Notes under the pieces: model-generated
Seen by the model: the letters and a program-made list of their open reading frames with translations, nothing else
Database searches by the model: none
What the model was told of the DNA's origin: nothing
In this document: one piece after another, positions 54,078 through 63,033 of the stretch
Layout of the letters: each line of letters opens with the position of its first letter
How positions within the stretch are numbered: position 1 is the first letter of the stretch
Position numbers and translations under genes: made by a program
DNA from: G963556115 sp963667375
GTDB taxonomy: Bacteria; Planctomycetota; SZUA-567
Assembly (NCBI GenBank): GCA_963667375.1
Contig: OY763323.1
Location: forward strand, 1,612,001 to 1,676,000
Direction of reading: 5' to 3'
Length of the DNA stretch: 64,000 nucleotides

Positions 54078-54185
54078 GCGGCGATAAAATATAAATGTTC
54101 CGGTTTGAAGGGGGCCTTCCTTCAAAATCTGTACGGAACTTCTAAAATATCAAACCAACATAAATAACAGTTATTTTATCGCCGC
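54078..54185 (+). other. Three-tier RNA stem-loop between nifH and nifI1
   Basis: Perfect 13-bp outer stem (54078-54090 with 54173-54185), a middle stem GTTCCG/CGGAAC (54097-54102 with 54134-54139) and a perfect 8-bp inner stem TTTGAAGG/CCTTCAAA (54104-54111 with 54119-54126). The stems are nested. No T-run follows, so partial termination or message stabilisation is more likely than a full stop; it would let nifH be made in excess over nifDK, as is needed. Confidence 0.8.
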
Positions 54186-54364
54186 TATGGCAGAGAGTGT
54201 AAAAGAAGTATTTCTGGCTATTGATTTCCCGGACAATTGAGAAAAACATAGCGTTTGAATTGGTGTTCAGAGGTGGCGGGTGCTGCCGGAAACATTTATA
54301 ACCGAACATTTGGCTATATTTGAAAGAAAATTTTTTAAAAAGTTTGTTATCACAGGAGAAGATA

Positions 54365-54691
54365 ATGTTGATGATACGTGCGGTTGTGAGACCTGAAAAA
54401 ACTGATGAGGTTCTCGCTGCTCTTATGTATGCTGGTTTTCCTTCAGTAACCAAAATGGATGTTTATGGTAGAGGTAAACAGCGTGGTGTTAAGGTTGGTG
54501 AGATCTCGTATGATGAACTGCCTAAAGAGATGATCTTTACCGTTATTAATGACGAGGATAAAGATTTTGTTGTCGAAACAATAATGAAATCAGCCCGTAC
54601 CGGCAGCAAGGGTGCGTTTGGTGATGGTAAGATATTCGTTTCAGTAGTAGATGAAGCATATACCGTAAGTTCAGGATTAAAAGAACTCTAA
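54365..54691 (+). CDS. nifI1: NifI1, PII-like nitrogenase regulator
   Basis: A 108-residue PII (GlnB-like) protein. Starts at ATG 54365 with AGGAG six bases upstream (the ORF runs 45 bases further to a TTG without support). Features: MIRAVVRPEKTDEVLAAL, the T-loop start YGRGKQRGVKVGEISYDELPK, shorter than that of GlnB, and TGSKGAFGDGKIFV. In methanogens NifI1-NifI2 bind and switch off nitrogenase when 2-oxoglutarate falls (ammonia excess). Located between nifH and nifD as in those anaerobes. Confidence 0.95.
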   Translation: MLMIRAVVRPEKTDEVLAALMYAGFPSVTKMDVYGRGKQRGVKVGEISYDELPKEMIFTVINDEDKDFVVETIMKSARTGSKGAFGDGKIFVSVVDEAYTVSSGLKEL

Positions 54692-54716
54692 AGAATAATT
54701 AATGGGAGAGTTAGAA

Positions 54717-55103
54717 ATGAAAGAGATTTTAGCGATTATTCGCATGAATAAAATGAACGCTACAAAGGAAGCCCTGGCTGCGGTTGATCTCCCTTCGTTT
54801 ACTGCCAGAAAGGTTGTCGGTAGAGGTAAGGGACAGGTAGACTACCTCTTGCTTCAGGGTGCTGAGAATGGTGTAGAGGAAGCAATCAATCAGCTGGGAG
54901 GTCCGAAGCTGATACCAAAGAGAATGCTTACTATTGTTGTGCCTGATAAGATGGTGGAGACTGCGGTCAAGACTATTATTAGAGTTAATCAGACAGGACA
55001 GAAGGGTGACGGCAAAATTTTTGTTAAACCTGTTGAAGAGGCGATACGAGTACGAACTGGAGATTCTGGAGACGCGGTTCTTGATGAGAATGGTAATTCA
55101 TAA
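54717..55103 (+). CDS. nifI2: NifI2, PII-like nitrogenase regulator
   Basis: A 128-residue partner of NifI1. Starts at ATG 54717 with GGGAG eight bases upstream; begins MKEILAIIRMNKM, typical of NifI2, and carries the longer T-loop (VVGRGKGQVDYLLLQGAENGVEEA) and TGQKGDGKIFVKPVEEAIRVRTG near the end. The last 15 residues extend beyond the PII core. NifI1 and NifI2 form a hetero-oligomer that blocks electron transfer between Fe and MoFe proteins. The next gene, nifD, follows after 53 bp. Confidence 0.95.
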   Translation: MKEILAIIRMNKMNATKEALAAVDLPSFTARKVVGRGKGQVDYLLLQGAENGVEEAINQLGGPKLIPKRMLTIVVPDKMVETAVKTIIRVNQTGQKGDGKIFVKPVEEAIRVRTGDSGDAVLDENGNS

Positions 55104-55156
55104 TACCGTTCTGCCAAGATGCTCTCTTGAGCTGTTAACAATGAGGAGTTTTCACA

Positions 55157-56788
55157 ATGAGTGAGAATAAGATGTTAGATCCAAATGTAGTCAAAGAGGA
55201 AATACTCTCAAAGTATCCTCCAAAGGTCGCCAGGAAACGTGCCAAGCAGTTTATAATCAACAAAGTTGAAGAAGGCGATCAGGTGCCTGAAATTGCAGCA
55301 AACGTACGTACCGTTCCTGGTATCATTACAATGAGAGGCTGCTGCTACGCTGGATGTAAAGGTGTGGTTTTGGGGCCGACCCGTGATATTATCAATATCA
55401 CACATGGTCCTATTGGATGTGGTTTTTATTCATGGCTTACACGTCGAAATCAGACAAAACCGGCGTCAGATGAGCATGATCAGTATATGACCTACTGTTT
55501 CTCAACTGATATGGAGGATAGTGAGATTATCTTCGGTGGTGAGAAAAAACTGGCTCAGGCTATTCAGGAGGCTTATGATAATTTCAAACCCAAAAATATT
55601 TCTGTGTTTTCAACCTGTCCGGTAGGTCTGATCGGTGATGATATCCATCAGGTCTGTAAGCAGATGAAGGAAAAGCTTGGAATAAATGTTTTTGGTTTCT
55701 CCTGTGAAGGTTATAAGGGTGTATCCCAGTCTGCAGGGCACCATATCGCGAATAATCAGCTGTTCAAGCATGTTATTGGTAATAGTGATAATGTTCCTGA
55801 AGGCAAATTTAAGTTTAATCTTCTTGGCGAATACAATATTGGTGGTGATGCCTTTATTATCGAAGAATTGCTTAACAAGTGTGGTATTACACTGGTTTCA
55901 ACCTTCTCCGGCAACTCAACTATCGAGACAATGGAGCAGGCGCACCATGCGGATCTTAATGGTGTGATGTGTCACCGGTCAATCAACTATGTTGCTGATA
56001 TGATTGAGAAGAAATTCGGTGTGCCTTGGATCAAGACCAACTTTATCGGTCCTGAAGCGACAGCTAAGTCATTGCGCAAGATTGCCCAGTTCTTTGGTGA
56101 TCAGGAGCTTATCGATAATGTTGAGAAGGTTATTGAGGAAGAAATGGCAGAGCTGATTCCACTTCGTGATGAGATAAAAGCCCGTTGTCAGGGCAAGACT
56201 GCAATGCTCTTCGTTGGTGGTAGCCGTGCACACCACTATCAGGAATTATTCAATAATATCGGCATGAGTACTATTGCTGCAGGTTATGAGTTTGCTCACC
56301 GTGACGATTATGAAGGACGTAAGGTTCTGCCATCAATCAAGGTCGATGCGGACAGCAGAAACATTGAAGAGCTTGAAGTTGAGGCGGATCCAGAAAGATA
56401 TAGCCCTCGCAAATCACCTGACGAACTGGATAAGCTTGCGGCTGAGGGTGTTCCTTTCAAGACTTATGAGGGTATGATGCCTGAGATGAAGAACGATACT
56501 CTGGTTATTGATGACCTGAATGAGTACGAAACAGAGCAGCTTCTTGATTACTACAAGCCTGATGTCTACTGTGCCGGTATCAAGGAAAAGTATGGCGTGC
56601 AGAAGAAGGGAATACCTTGTAAGCAGCTTCATAGTTATGACTACGGTGGTCCATATGCGGCATTCAAAGGTGCAAAGAACTGGTATCAGGAGATTGACCG
56701 TCTGGTAAATGCAAATATCTGGCGCCATGTCAAAGCTCCTTGGATCAAGAATTCCGGGCCAACGCTGGAAGCTTCATATAATGCCTAA
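55157..56788 (+). CDS. nifD: Nitrogenase MoFe protein alpha chain
   Basis: A 543-residue NifD. P-cluster cysteines match the canonical positions: Cys62 (RGCCYAGC), Cys88 (GPIGCGF) and Cys154 (STCPVG). FeMo-co is held by Cys272 (VMCHRS) and His492 (QLHSYDYGG). The protein is about 50 residues longer than the Azotobacter protein because of an insertion around residues 395-445 (RNIEELEVEADPERYSPRK region), as in clostridial-type NifD. Additional cysteines (63, 67) sit next to Cys62. The ATG has GAGGAG upstream. It pairs with NifK. Confidence 0.98.
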   Translation: MSENKMLDPNVVKEEILSKYPPKVARKRAKQFIINKVEEGDQVPEIAANVRTVPGIITMRGCCYAGCKGVVLGPTRDIINITHGPIGCGFYSWLTRRNQTKPASDEHDQYMTYCFSTDMEDSEIIFGGEKKLAQAIQEAYDNFKPKNISVFSTCPVGLIGDDIHQVCKQMKEKLGINVFGFSCEGYKGVSQSAGHHIANNQLFKHVIGNSDNVPEGKFKFNLLGEYNIGGDAFIIEELLNKCGITLVSTFSGNSTIETMEQAHHADLNGVMCHRSINYVADMIEKKFGVPWIKTNFIGPEATAKSLRKIAQFFGDQELIDNVEKVIEEEMAELIPLRDEIKARCQGKTAMLFVGGSRAHHYQELFNNIGMSTIAAGYEFAHRDDYEGRKVLPSIKVDADSRNIEELEVEADPERYSPRKSPDELDKLAAEGVPFKTYEGMMPEMKNDTLVIDDLNEYETEQLLDYYKPDVYCAGIKEKYGVQKKGIPCKQLHSYDYGGPYAAFKGAKNWYQEIDRLVNANIWRHVKAPWIKNSGPTLEASYNA

Positions 56789-56796
56789 TTTGAGAT

Positions 56797-56813
56797 GGTG
56801 GCATGTTGCCACC
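56797..56813 (+). other. Hairpin between nifD and nifK
   Basis: Perfect 7-bp stem GGTGGCA/TGCCACC with a three-base loop, eight bases after the nifD stop. Confidence 0.6.
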
Positions 56814-56982
56814 GGCAGCGCTGGAAATCTGGTTTGAGATATATCCGTCAGCGCGAAAACCAAAATTGCTGTAATTCCATGAGGTGCAGATTACTGAGTC
56901 TTATCTGCGAATTCAAATCTAACTGTTAATAATTGCGATCACAGATAATTGTAATCTGTACCCGAATCAAAGGAGAAATATT

Positions 56983-58368
56983 ATGCTTTTGCGACATACG
57001 ACAAAAGAAATAAAAGAGCGTAAGGCATTGACTGTAAACCCAGCAAAGACCTGTCAGCCTGTCGGTGCCATGTATGCTGCACTGGGTGTGCACGGATGTC
57101 TGCCTCACAGTCATGGTTCACAGGGATGCTGTGCTTATCACCGTTCAGCCCTTACCCGTCACTACAAAGAACCGGTCATGGCTGCAACAAGTTCGTTTAC
57201 TGAAGGTAGTTCTGTATTTGGCGGTCAGGCCAACCTGGTTCAGGCAATAAACAATATCTTTACCGTTTATGATCCTGAAGTAATAGCGATTCATACAACC
57301 TGTCTATCTGAAACTATTGGTGATGACCTAACTCAAATCAGTAAGAAGGCGCATGATGACGGCAAGGTTCCTGAAGGCAAGAAGATTATTTACTGCAATA
57401 CTCCAAGTTATGTAGGTTCTCATGTAACCGGTTTTTCAAACATGGTAAAGGGTATTGTCGACGGTCTGGCAGAGCCTTCTGATGATAAGCTGCGTACAGT
57501 CAATATTATTCCAGGCTGGGTAGAACCTTCTGATATGCGTGAGATCAAGAGATTATGCAAGGCCATGGATATCAAAACAATTATGTTCCCTGATACTTCG
57601 GATGTTCTTGATACTCCTAACACCGGTAAGCATGAGTTCTATCCAAAGGGTGGTGCTACAATTCAGGATATTGCAAAGTCCGGAAGTTCTCAGGCTACTG
57701 TTGCTCTTGGGCCAACATGTTCAAGTGCCGGAGCCAGAGCTCTTGATGCCAAGTGCAAGGTACCGCCATCAATAGTTGAACTGCCAATCGGTATAACTGC
57801 GACTGATAATTTTATCAATACTCTGCGCAAAGTTGCCGGTGTGTCTGTTCCTGATGAGATCACCGATGAACGCGGACGTCTGGTTGATGTTATTACCGAT
57901 ATGCATCAGTACTTTTACGGTAAGCGTGTTGCGCTTTATGGCGATCCTGATCAGCTGGTATCACTTGCGCAGTTTGTAGTCGATCTTGATATGATTCCGG
58001 CTTATATCATAACCGGTACCCCTGGTGAGAAGAGTCTGCGCAGGCGTCTTGCTGCGGCTCTTGGTGATAAGTATGTGGCTGAGAATGTCTATATCGGTCA
58101 GCGTGCCGACCTCTTCCTGCTGCATCAGTTGATCAAGAATGATCCGGTTGATCTGATGATCGGAAATACTTACGGTAAGTATATTTCACGTGATGAGGGT
58201 ATTCCGCTGTTGCGCCACGGATTCCCGATCTACGACCGCGTTGGTCACTCTTACTTCCCTTCTGTCGGTTATACCGGTGCGTTGAGACTGGTCGAGAAGA
58301 TGCTGGATATCTTCCTGTCCAAGAAGGATGTTGAGGCTGTAGAAGAGAAGTTCGAATTAGTAATGTAG
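56983..58368 (+). CDS. nifK: Nitrogenase MoFe protein beta chain
   Basis: A 461-residue NifK. P-cluster ligands Cys24 (KTCQPVGA), Cys49 (HGSQGCCAY) and Cys107 (TTCLSETIGDD) have exactly the spacings (25 and 58) of the Azotobacter residues 70, 95 and 153, but the N-terminal extension of about 46 residues is missing, the short form found in clostridial-type enzymes. GPTCSSAGA near residue 245 and VGHSYFPSVGY near 423 are typical. ATG with AAAGGAG upstream. 194 bp separates it from nifD. Confidence 0.97.
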   Translation: MLLRHTTKEIKERKALTVNPAKTCQPVGAMYAALGVHGCLPHSHGSQGCCAYHRSALTRHYKEPVMAATSSFTEGSSVFGGQANLVQAINNIFTVYDPEVIAIHTTCLSETIGDDLTQISKKAHDDGKVPEGKKIIYCNTPSYVGSHVTGFSNMVKGIVDGLAEPSDDKLRTVNIIPGWVEPSDMREIKRLCKAMDIKTIMFPDTSDVLDTPNTGKHEFYPKGGATIQDIAKSGSSQATVALGPTCSSAGARALDAKCKVPPSIVELPIGITATDNFINTLRKVAGVSVPDEITDERGRLVDVITDMHQYFYGKRVALYGDPDQLVSLAQFVVDLDMIPAYIITGTPGEKSLRRRLAAALGDKYVAENVYIGQRADLFLLHQLIKNDPVDLMIGNTYGKYISRDEGIPLLRHGFPIYDRVGHSYFPSVGYTGALRLVEKMLDIFLSKKDVEAVEEKFELVM

Positions 58369-58405
58369 CAGTAAAAAGTAAACTTTGAGTAGTTCCTTTC
58401 GTTGT

Positions 58406-58421
58406 ACAGCTCGCGGGCTGT
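58406..58421 (+). other. Hairpin between nifK and nifE
   Basis: ACAGC/GCTGT around a six-base loop, followed by four T and then the nifE ribosome-binding site AAGGAGG; a weak attenuator at most. Confidence 0.5.
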
Positions 58422-58438
58422 TTTAAGGAGGAAGATAG

Positions 58439-59782
58439 ATGGACGGAATTTTAGAAAAACGTAAGAAGCAGATTTACCGTACAGACTCCAAGAATTTTGA
58501 TATGGAATGCGGTAAAAATTCATTGGCCGGGTCTGTAAGTCAACGTGCATGTGTCTTCTGTGGTTCGCGAGTTGTACTCTATCCAATTACTGATGCGCTG
58601 CATCTGATTCATGGTCCGATCGGTTGTGCCAGTTATACCTGGGATATTCGCGGTGCGACCTCAACAGGAAGACAGCTGCATCGGATGAGTTTCAGTACCG
58701 ATCTGACTGAAAAGGAAGTGATATACGGCGGTGAAAAGAAGTTGTATAAATCGCTGACAACACTTATTGAAAAGTATAAGCCAGAAGCTGCGTTTGTGTA
58801 TTCAACCTGTATTGTCGGAATTATTGGTGATGATATGGGCGCGGTCTGCCGAAAGGTAGAGCAGGAGCAGGGCATACCGGTGCTGCCGGTGATGTCAGAG
58901 GGCTTTAGAGGAACAAAGAAGGATGGCTATAAGGCGGCTTGTGATGCGCTTGGTGAGCTGGTCGGAACCGGTGATATTTCAAAGATAAGCAAGTACAGCA
59001 TTAACATTCTTGGTGACTTTAATATCGCCAACGAGACCGAGATTATCCGTTCATACTATGAACGTATGGGGATAGAGGTAGTTGCCACTATAACCGGTGA
59101 CGGAAGAGTGAATGATATACGAAAAGCTCATGGTGCGGCACTAAATGTAGTTCAATGTTCCGGATCAATGACCCATCTGGCAAAGGAGATGCAGAAAAAA
59201 TACGGCATACCTTATATCAGGGTATCGTATGTAGGAATCGAAGATACGGCTGCAGCGTTATATGATGTGGCGGATAAGCTGGATTCTGATGAAATTAAGG
59301 AAAAAACCCGGGAGCTGGTTGCGGAGGAAATAGCCAAGATATATCCGCAGCTCCTTGATATAAAGAAAGATTTAGAAGGCAAGAAGGCTGCGGTTTATAC
59401 CGGTGGCGCTTTCAAGGCTTTCTCCCTTGTAAGAAGTCTGCGTACAATCGGCATGAGGGCGGTTGTTGTGGGATCTCAGACAGGTAATAATGAGGATTAT
59501 GAACAGTTGCGTGAACTTTGCGATCCTGGAACAATTCTGGTTGATGATACCAATCCGGTAGAACTTTCACAGTTCATGCGTGAAAAAGATATAGATATTT
59601 TTATTGGCGGTGTAAAAGAGCGCCCTCTGGCATTTAAACTTGGAGCGGGCTTCTGTGACCACAATCATGAAAGAAAAATACCTCTGGGCGGTTTTATAGG
59701 AATGCTGGCCTTTGCAAAAGAGGTACATGCCTCGGTTATGAGCCCGGTATGGCAGTTTAAAAAGCGGATAAAGTCCGAGTAG
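58439..59782 (+). CDS. nifE: FeMo-cofactor scaffold protein NifE
   Basis: A 447-residue NifE. N-terminal SQRACVFCGSRVVLYPITDALH and HGPIGCASYTWDIRG carry the scaffold cysteines, STCIVGIIGDDM and VPVL..SEGFRGTKKDGY-type sequence follow; VQCSGSMTHLA replaces the FeMo-co cysteine segment of NifD. With NifN it forms the complex on which FeMo-co is finished before transfer. Length is standard. ATG at 58439 with AAGGAGG upstream. Homology to nifD reflects ancient duplication. Confidence 0.96.
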   Translation: MDGILEKRKKQIYRTDSKNFDMECGKNSLAGSVSQRACVFCGSRVVLYPITDALHLIHGPIGCASYTWDIRGATSTGRQLHRMSFSTDLTEKEVIYGGEKKLYKSLTTLIEKYKPEAAFVYSTCIVGIIGDDMGAVCRKVEQEQGIPVLPVMSEGFRGTKKDGYKAACDALGELVGTGDISKISKYSINILGDFNIANETEIIRSYYERMGIEVVATITGDGRVNDIRKAHGAALNVVQCSGSMTHLAKEMQKKYGIPYIRVSYVGIEDTAAALYDVADKLDSDEIKEKTRELVAEEIAKIYPQLLDIKKDLEGKKAAVYTGGAFKAFSLVRSLRTIGMRAVVVGSQTGNNEDYEQLRELCDPGTILVDDTNPVELSQFMREKDIDIFIGGVKERPLAFKLGAGFCDHNHERKIPLGGFIGMLAFAKEVHASVMSPVWQFKKRIKSE

Positions 59783-59847
59783 TTTCGTGTAGCTGTAATT
59801 CGTGTGTGTTTAAGATGCAGTCGCCCTTGAAGGTGCTTTAAGATAAA

Positions 59848-59863
59848 GAAGCGGAGCCGCTTC
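59848..59863 (+). other. Hairpin before nifN
   Basis: GAAGCG/CGCTTC with a four-base loop, just ahead of TAGGAG, the nifN ribosome-binding site. Confidence 0.55.
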
Positions 59864-59877
59864 AGTAGGAGATAGAG

Positions 59878-61233
59878 ATGGAAGACTCCAAGAAAGAAAG
59901 AGATGTATCACGTAATGCTTGTAAGCTTTGTACTCCCTTTGGAGCCTGCTTGGCGTATAAGGGAATAAAGGGTTCTATGTCTCTGCTCCATGGTTCACAG
60001 GGATGTGCAACATATATCAGACGTTACATGATAAGTCATTACCGTGAACCAATCGATATCGCGTCATCAAACTTTACTGAAGACACCGCTATATTCGGAG
60101 GCGGCAGAAATTTTGCCACTGCGGTTGATAATGTAATCAGGCAGTATAATCCTGAGCTGGTAGGTATCGCGACAACCTGTCTTTCCGAGACTATCGGCGA
60201 TGATATCAAGATGCTGGTACACATGTACCGTAAAGAACGGAAAAATGCCGAACTTCCTGCGATAGTCAATGTTTCTACACCAAGTTACAGTGGGACACAT
60301 GCAGATGGTTTCTATGCGACTACCAAGGCTATTGCCGGTCTTGCTGAGAAGACAGGCTTTATGAGTTCAAGTATAAATGTTTTCCCTGGGATGATTTCAC
60401 CTGCAGATTTACGATACTTGAAAGAGATCCTTCGGGACTTTTCCGATCGGTATATTCTTTTCCCTGATTATTCCGATACGCTTGACGGTCCGTCCTGGGA
60501 TGAGTACAGACCTATTCCTGAAGGTGGAACAAGTATTGAAACGGTAAAGCATGCGGGTGACAGTCTGGGAAGTGTCGAGCTGTATGCCTGTGTAAGTGAC
60601 AAAGATTCAGCCGGGGTATATCTGGAGGAGACCCACGGTGTAAAAAACTATCGGCTAGGTATGCCGATTGGAATCAGAAAGACGGATATCTTCATTGATA
60701 CACTTGAGAAGCTTTCCGGTAAACCGGCTCCAGAGTGGCTGGCTGCAGAACGGGGCAGACTTGTGGATTCATATGTTGATGCACATAAGTATATTTTTGG
60801 TAAGAAAGCAGTGGTCTTTGGTGATGAGGATATTGTCTGCGGTATTGTGTCGCTGCTTGGTGAGATCGGCATTACAACAGTGGCCGTAGTATCCGGGGGT
60901 AAGAGCGGAAAGCTCAGAAGTGAGATTATGAATTGCGGTGATACCGGCAGCAAAGAAGCGATGATACTCGATAATTCTGATTTTGAAGATATGGCCGAAG
61001 CTATAGAAAAGCTCAAGCCGGATATGTTTATCGGTAATAGCAAGGGTTATATGCTTTCTCGCAAACTCAAGGTACCGCTGATCAGAGTTGGTTTCCCAAT
61101 TCATGACCGTTTTGGCGGAGCCAGAGTACAGCATATCGGTTATCGTGGTACACAAGCGTTATTCGACCGTATTGTTAATGCGGTTATTGAAAAAAGACAG
61201 CATGATGGTGAGTGGGGCTACACGTATATGTAA
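59878..61233 (+). CDS. nifN: FeMo-cofactor scaffold protein NifN
   Basis: A 451-residue NifN. It has the NifK-like cysteine layout CKLCTPFGACLA (near 17), HGSQGCATY (near 41) and TTCLSETIGDD (near 101), and SYSGTHADGFY as in the family. Partner of NifE in the scaffold. Single NifN gene, not a fused NifB-N or NifE-N. ATG 59878 with TAGGAG upstream. Ordinary length. Confidence 0.96.
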   Translation: MEDSKKERDVSRNACKLCTPFGACLAYKGIKGSMSLLHGSQGCATYIRRYMISHYREPIDIASSNFTEDTAIFGGGRNFATAVDNVIRQYNPELVGIATTCLSETIGDDIKMLVHMYRKERKNAELPAIVNVSTPSYSGTHADGFYATTKAIAGLAEKTGFMSSSINVFPGMISPADLRYLKEILRDFSDRYILFPDYSDTLDGPSWDEYRPIPEGGTSIETVKHAGDSLGSVELYACVSDKDSAGVYLEETHGVKNYRLGMPIGIRKTDIFIDTLEKLSGKPAPEWLAAERGRLVDSYVDAHKYIFGKKAVVFGDEDIVCGIVSLLGEIGITTVAVVSGGKSGKLRSEIMNCGDTGSKEAMILDNSDFEDMAEAIEKLKPDMFIGNSKGYMLSRKLKVPLIRVGFPIHDRFGGARVQHIGYRGTQALFDRIVNAVIEKRQHDGEWGYTYM

Positions 61234-61241
61234 CGAAAGGG

Positions 61242-61258
61242 CTCTGGAGTTTCCGGAG
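61242..61258 (+). other. Hairpin between nifN and nifB
   Basis: CTCTGGA with TCCGGAG around three bases (one G-U pair), eight bases after the nifN stop. Confidence 0.5.
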
Positions 61259-61350
61259 TGTGTGCCGCACTTTTCTTGATAGAATTTTGTTCCTGTAGAC
61301 TTCTGTACACCTTTAGCCGGAGATGCAGGTATAGTGTGAGGGCTGGAATA

Positions 61351-62604
61351 ATGATTGATCACAGTAAACATCCGTGTTTTAATGATAAGGCAAGACATGA
61401 ATATGGACGGGTTCATCTCCCGGTTGCACCAAAATGCAATATAAAATGCGGGTTCTGTAACCGCAAGTATGATTGTGCAAATGAGACTAGACCTGGGGTT
61501 ACAAGTTCGGTGCTTACTCCTGATCAGGCGATGGTATGGCTTGATAAGCTGGTGGAAATTCAGCCAAAGCTGAGTGTTGTCGGTATTGCCGGTCCAGGTG
61601 ATCCGTTTGCCAATCCTGAAGCTACAATGCGAACTTTACGTCTAGTCCGTCAGAAATATCCGGATATGCTGCTCTGTGTGGCTACAAACGGTCTGGGTGT
61701 GGCGCCATACGTTTCTGAGCTGGCGGAACTTGGGGTAAGTCATGTGACTATAACCATGTGTGCTCCAACTCCGGAAATCGGCTCTGAAATTTATGAGTGG
61801 ATCAATGAGAACGGTACTATTTACAAAGGTGTTGATGGCGCAAGAATTCTTCTTGAAAAGCAGATAGTGGCTATTGAGAGTATTGCACGCACCGGTGTAA
61901 ATGTGAAGGTTAATATGATAGTTGTACCTGGTGTAAACGATCATGTGACCGATGAACTGGCAAAGAAGGTAAAGGCACTTGGTGCAACAATTCTGAATCT
62001 TATGCCGCTGTTCCCGGTTGAAGGTACAAAGTTTGCTGATAAAGAACAGCCTCGGGCTGATTTCATGCAGAAAATACGCGAGAGCGCTGGTAAATATCTG
62101 CCGCAGATGGCGCATTGCATGCGATGTCGGGCTGATGCTGCCGGCTTACTTGGTGAGGCTGCAACTAAGGAGATAATAATGAGTCTTGAAGAAGCTAAAA
62201 ATACAAACATTGAGGATAAGCCGTGTGTCGCTGTTGCCAGCCGTGAAGGTGCGTTGGTAAACAGTCATCTTGGAGAAGCGCCATATCTCTGGATTTTCAG
62301 AGAAAAAGAGGATAAGAGCGGTTATGAGCCATTTGAACGCAGACAATGTCCGCCCAAGGGTTTGGGCGCAAAGCGCTGGAGCGAGCTGGCTGGAGTGATC
62401 GCTGATTGCCGGGCACTGCTCTGTTCAGGGCTGGGTGACTCACCCCGGGCAACACTTACCAAGCTGGGGATTGAATGTATTCAGATGGAAGGTCTGGTAG
62501 AAGAAGGGCTGGATAATATTTATAAGGGTAAGCCAATACGTTCTCCCAAAAGATTTACCGGCTGTGGAGATGGTTGTTCTGGTTGCGGTACCGGTTGCGC
62601 CTGA
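61351..62604 (+). CDS. nifB: Nitrogenase cofactor biosynthesis protein NifB, fused to a NifX-like domain
   Basis: A 417-residue protein. The start ATG 61351 is chosen because upstream residues (to 61258) are unrelated to NifB and the core begins ...HPCFNDKARHEYGRVHLPVAP. Radical SAM cluster Cys29-x3-Cys33-x2-Cys36 (CNIKCGFCNRKYDC). NifB makes the NifB-co precursor. From about residue 290 a NifX/NafY-like domain follows (CVAVASREGALVNSHLG), and the protein ends in a cysteine-rich tail FTGCGDGCSGCGTGCA that could hold a cluster. Upstream shine-dalgarno is poor (GGCTGGAA). Confidence 0.95.
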   Translation: MIDHSKHPCFNDKARHEYGRVHLPVAPKCNIKCGFCNRKYDCANETRPGVTSSVLTPDQAMVWLDKLVEIQPKLSVVGIAGPGDPFANPEATMRTLRLVRQKYPDMLLCVATNGLGVAPYVSELAELGVSHVTITMCAPTPEIGSEIYEWINENGTIYKGVDGARILLEKQIVAIESIARTGVNVKVNMIVVPGVNDHVTDELAKKVKALGATILNLMPLFPVEGTKFADKEQPRADFMQKIRESAGKYLPQMAHCMRCRADAAGLLGEAATKEIIMSLEEAKNTNIEDKPCVAVASREGALVNSHLGEAPYLWIFREKEDKSGYEPFERRQCPPKGLGAKRWSELAGVIADCRALLCSGLGDSPRATLTKLGIECIQMEGLVEEGLDNIYKGKPIRSPKRFTGCGDGCSGCGTGCA

Positions 62605-62622
62605 TAGTGGTTTGAAATTTAG

Positions 62623-62675
62623 CTGTACCGGTTTTGTTTATAGCGGTGGTGTTTCTCTGGTTGTTACCGGTACAG
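62623..62675 (+). other. Hairpin between nifB and the ferredoxin gene
   Basis: Perfect 10-bp arms CTGTACCGGT (62623-62632) and ACCGGTACAG (62666-62675) enclosing 33 bases; no T-run. Confidence 0.6.
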
Positions 62676-62704
62676 AATTATTGCTTAAAGAATAGGAGCG
62701 TGTC

Positions 62705-63010
62705 ATGGAAAAACCTGATTTTCACATTTTTGTATGTAATAGTTTCCGTGTTTCTGGGGAAGCACAAGGTGTTTGTAACAAACAGGGCGCAGCAGGATTC
62801 CTCCCATATCTGGAAGAAGAAATTCTGGAACGTGGAATGAATGCTCAGGTAACTGCCTGTGGGTGTCTTAAAGTATGTGATCGCGGTCCGGCTCTGGTAG
62901 TTTATCCGCAGAATTTCTGGTATGGCAATATTGATTCTGAAGAAAAATTGGATGAAATTCTGGATGCTCTTGAGGAAGGTGAAGCCGCAGAGGATCTATT
63001 AATTTCATGA
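62705..63010 (+). CDS. Thioredoxin-like 2Fe-2S ferredoxin
   Basis: A 101-residue ferredoxin of the thioredoxin-fold 2Fe-2S type, frequent in nif clusters. Cysteines at Cys11 (HIFVCNSFR), Cys24 (QGVCNKQG), Cys57/Cys59 (TACGCLKVCD) and Cys63; four would bind the cluster. The start ATG follows TAGGAGCG. It could donate electrons to NifB or NifE/NifN-type steps or to the Fe protein; the target is not shown by sequence. 29 bp to nifV. Confidence 0.88.
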   Translation: MEKPDFHIFVCNSFRVSGEAQGVCNKQGAAGFLPYLEEEILERGMNAQVTACGCLKVCDRGPALVVYPQNFWYGNIDSEEKLDEILDALEEGEAAEDLLIS

Positions 63011-63033
63011 TGAGATATTAAAGGGAGGATATC

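Noticed and set aside
54320..54364. Longer nifI1 starting at TTG 54320
   Set aside because: No ribosome-binding site there; ATG 54365 has AGGAG at proper spacing and the protein then begins as its family does.
61258..61350. NifB start at the upstream position
   Set aside because: The 31 added residues are unrelated to NifB and overlap the hairpin region after nifN.
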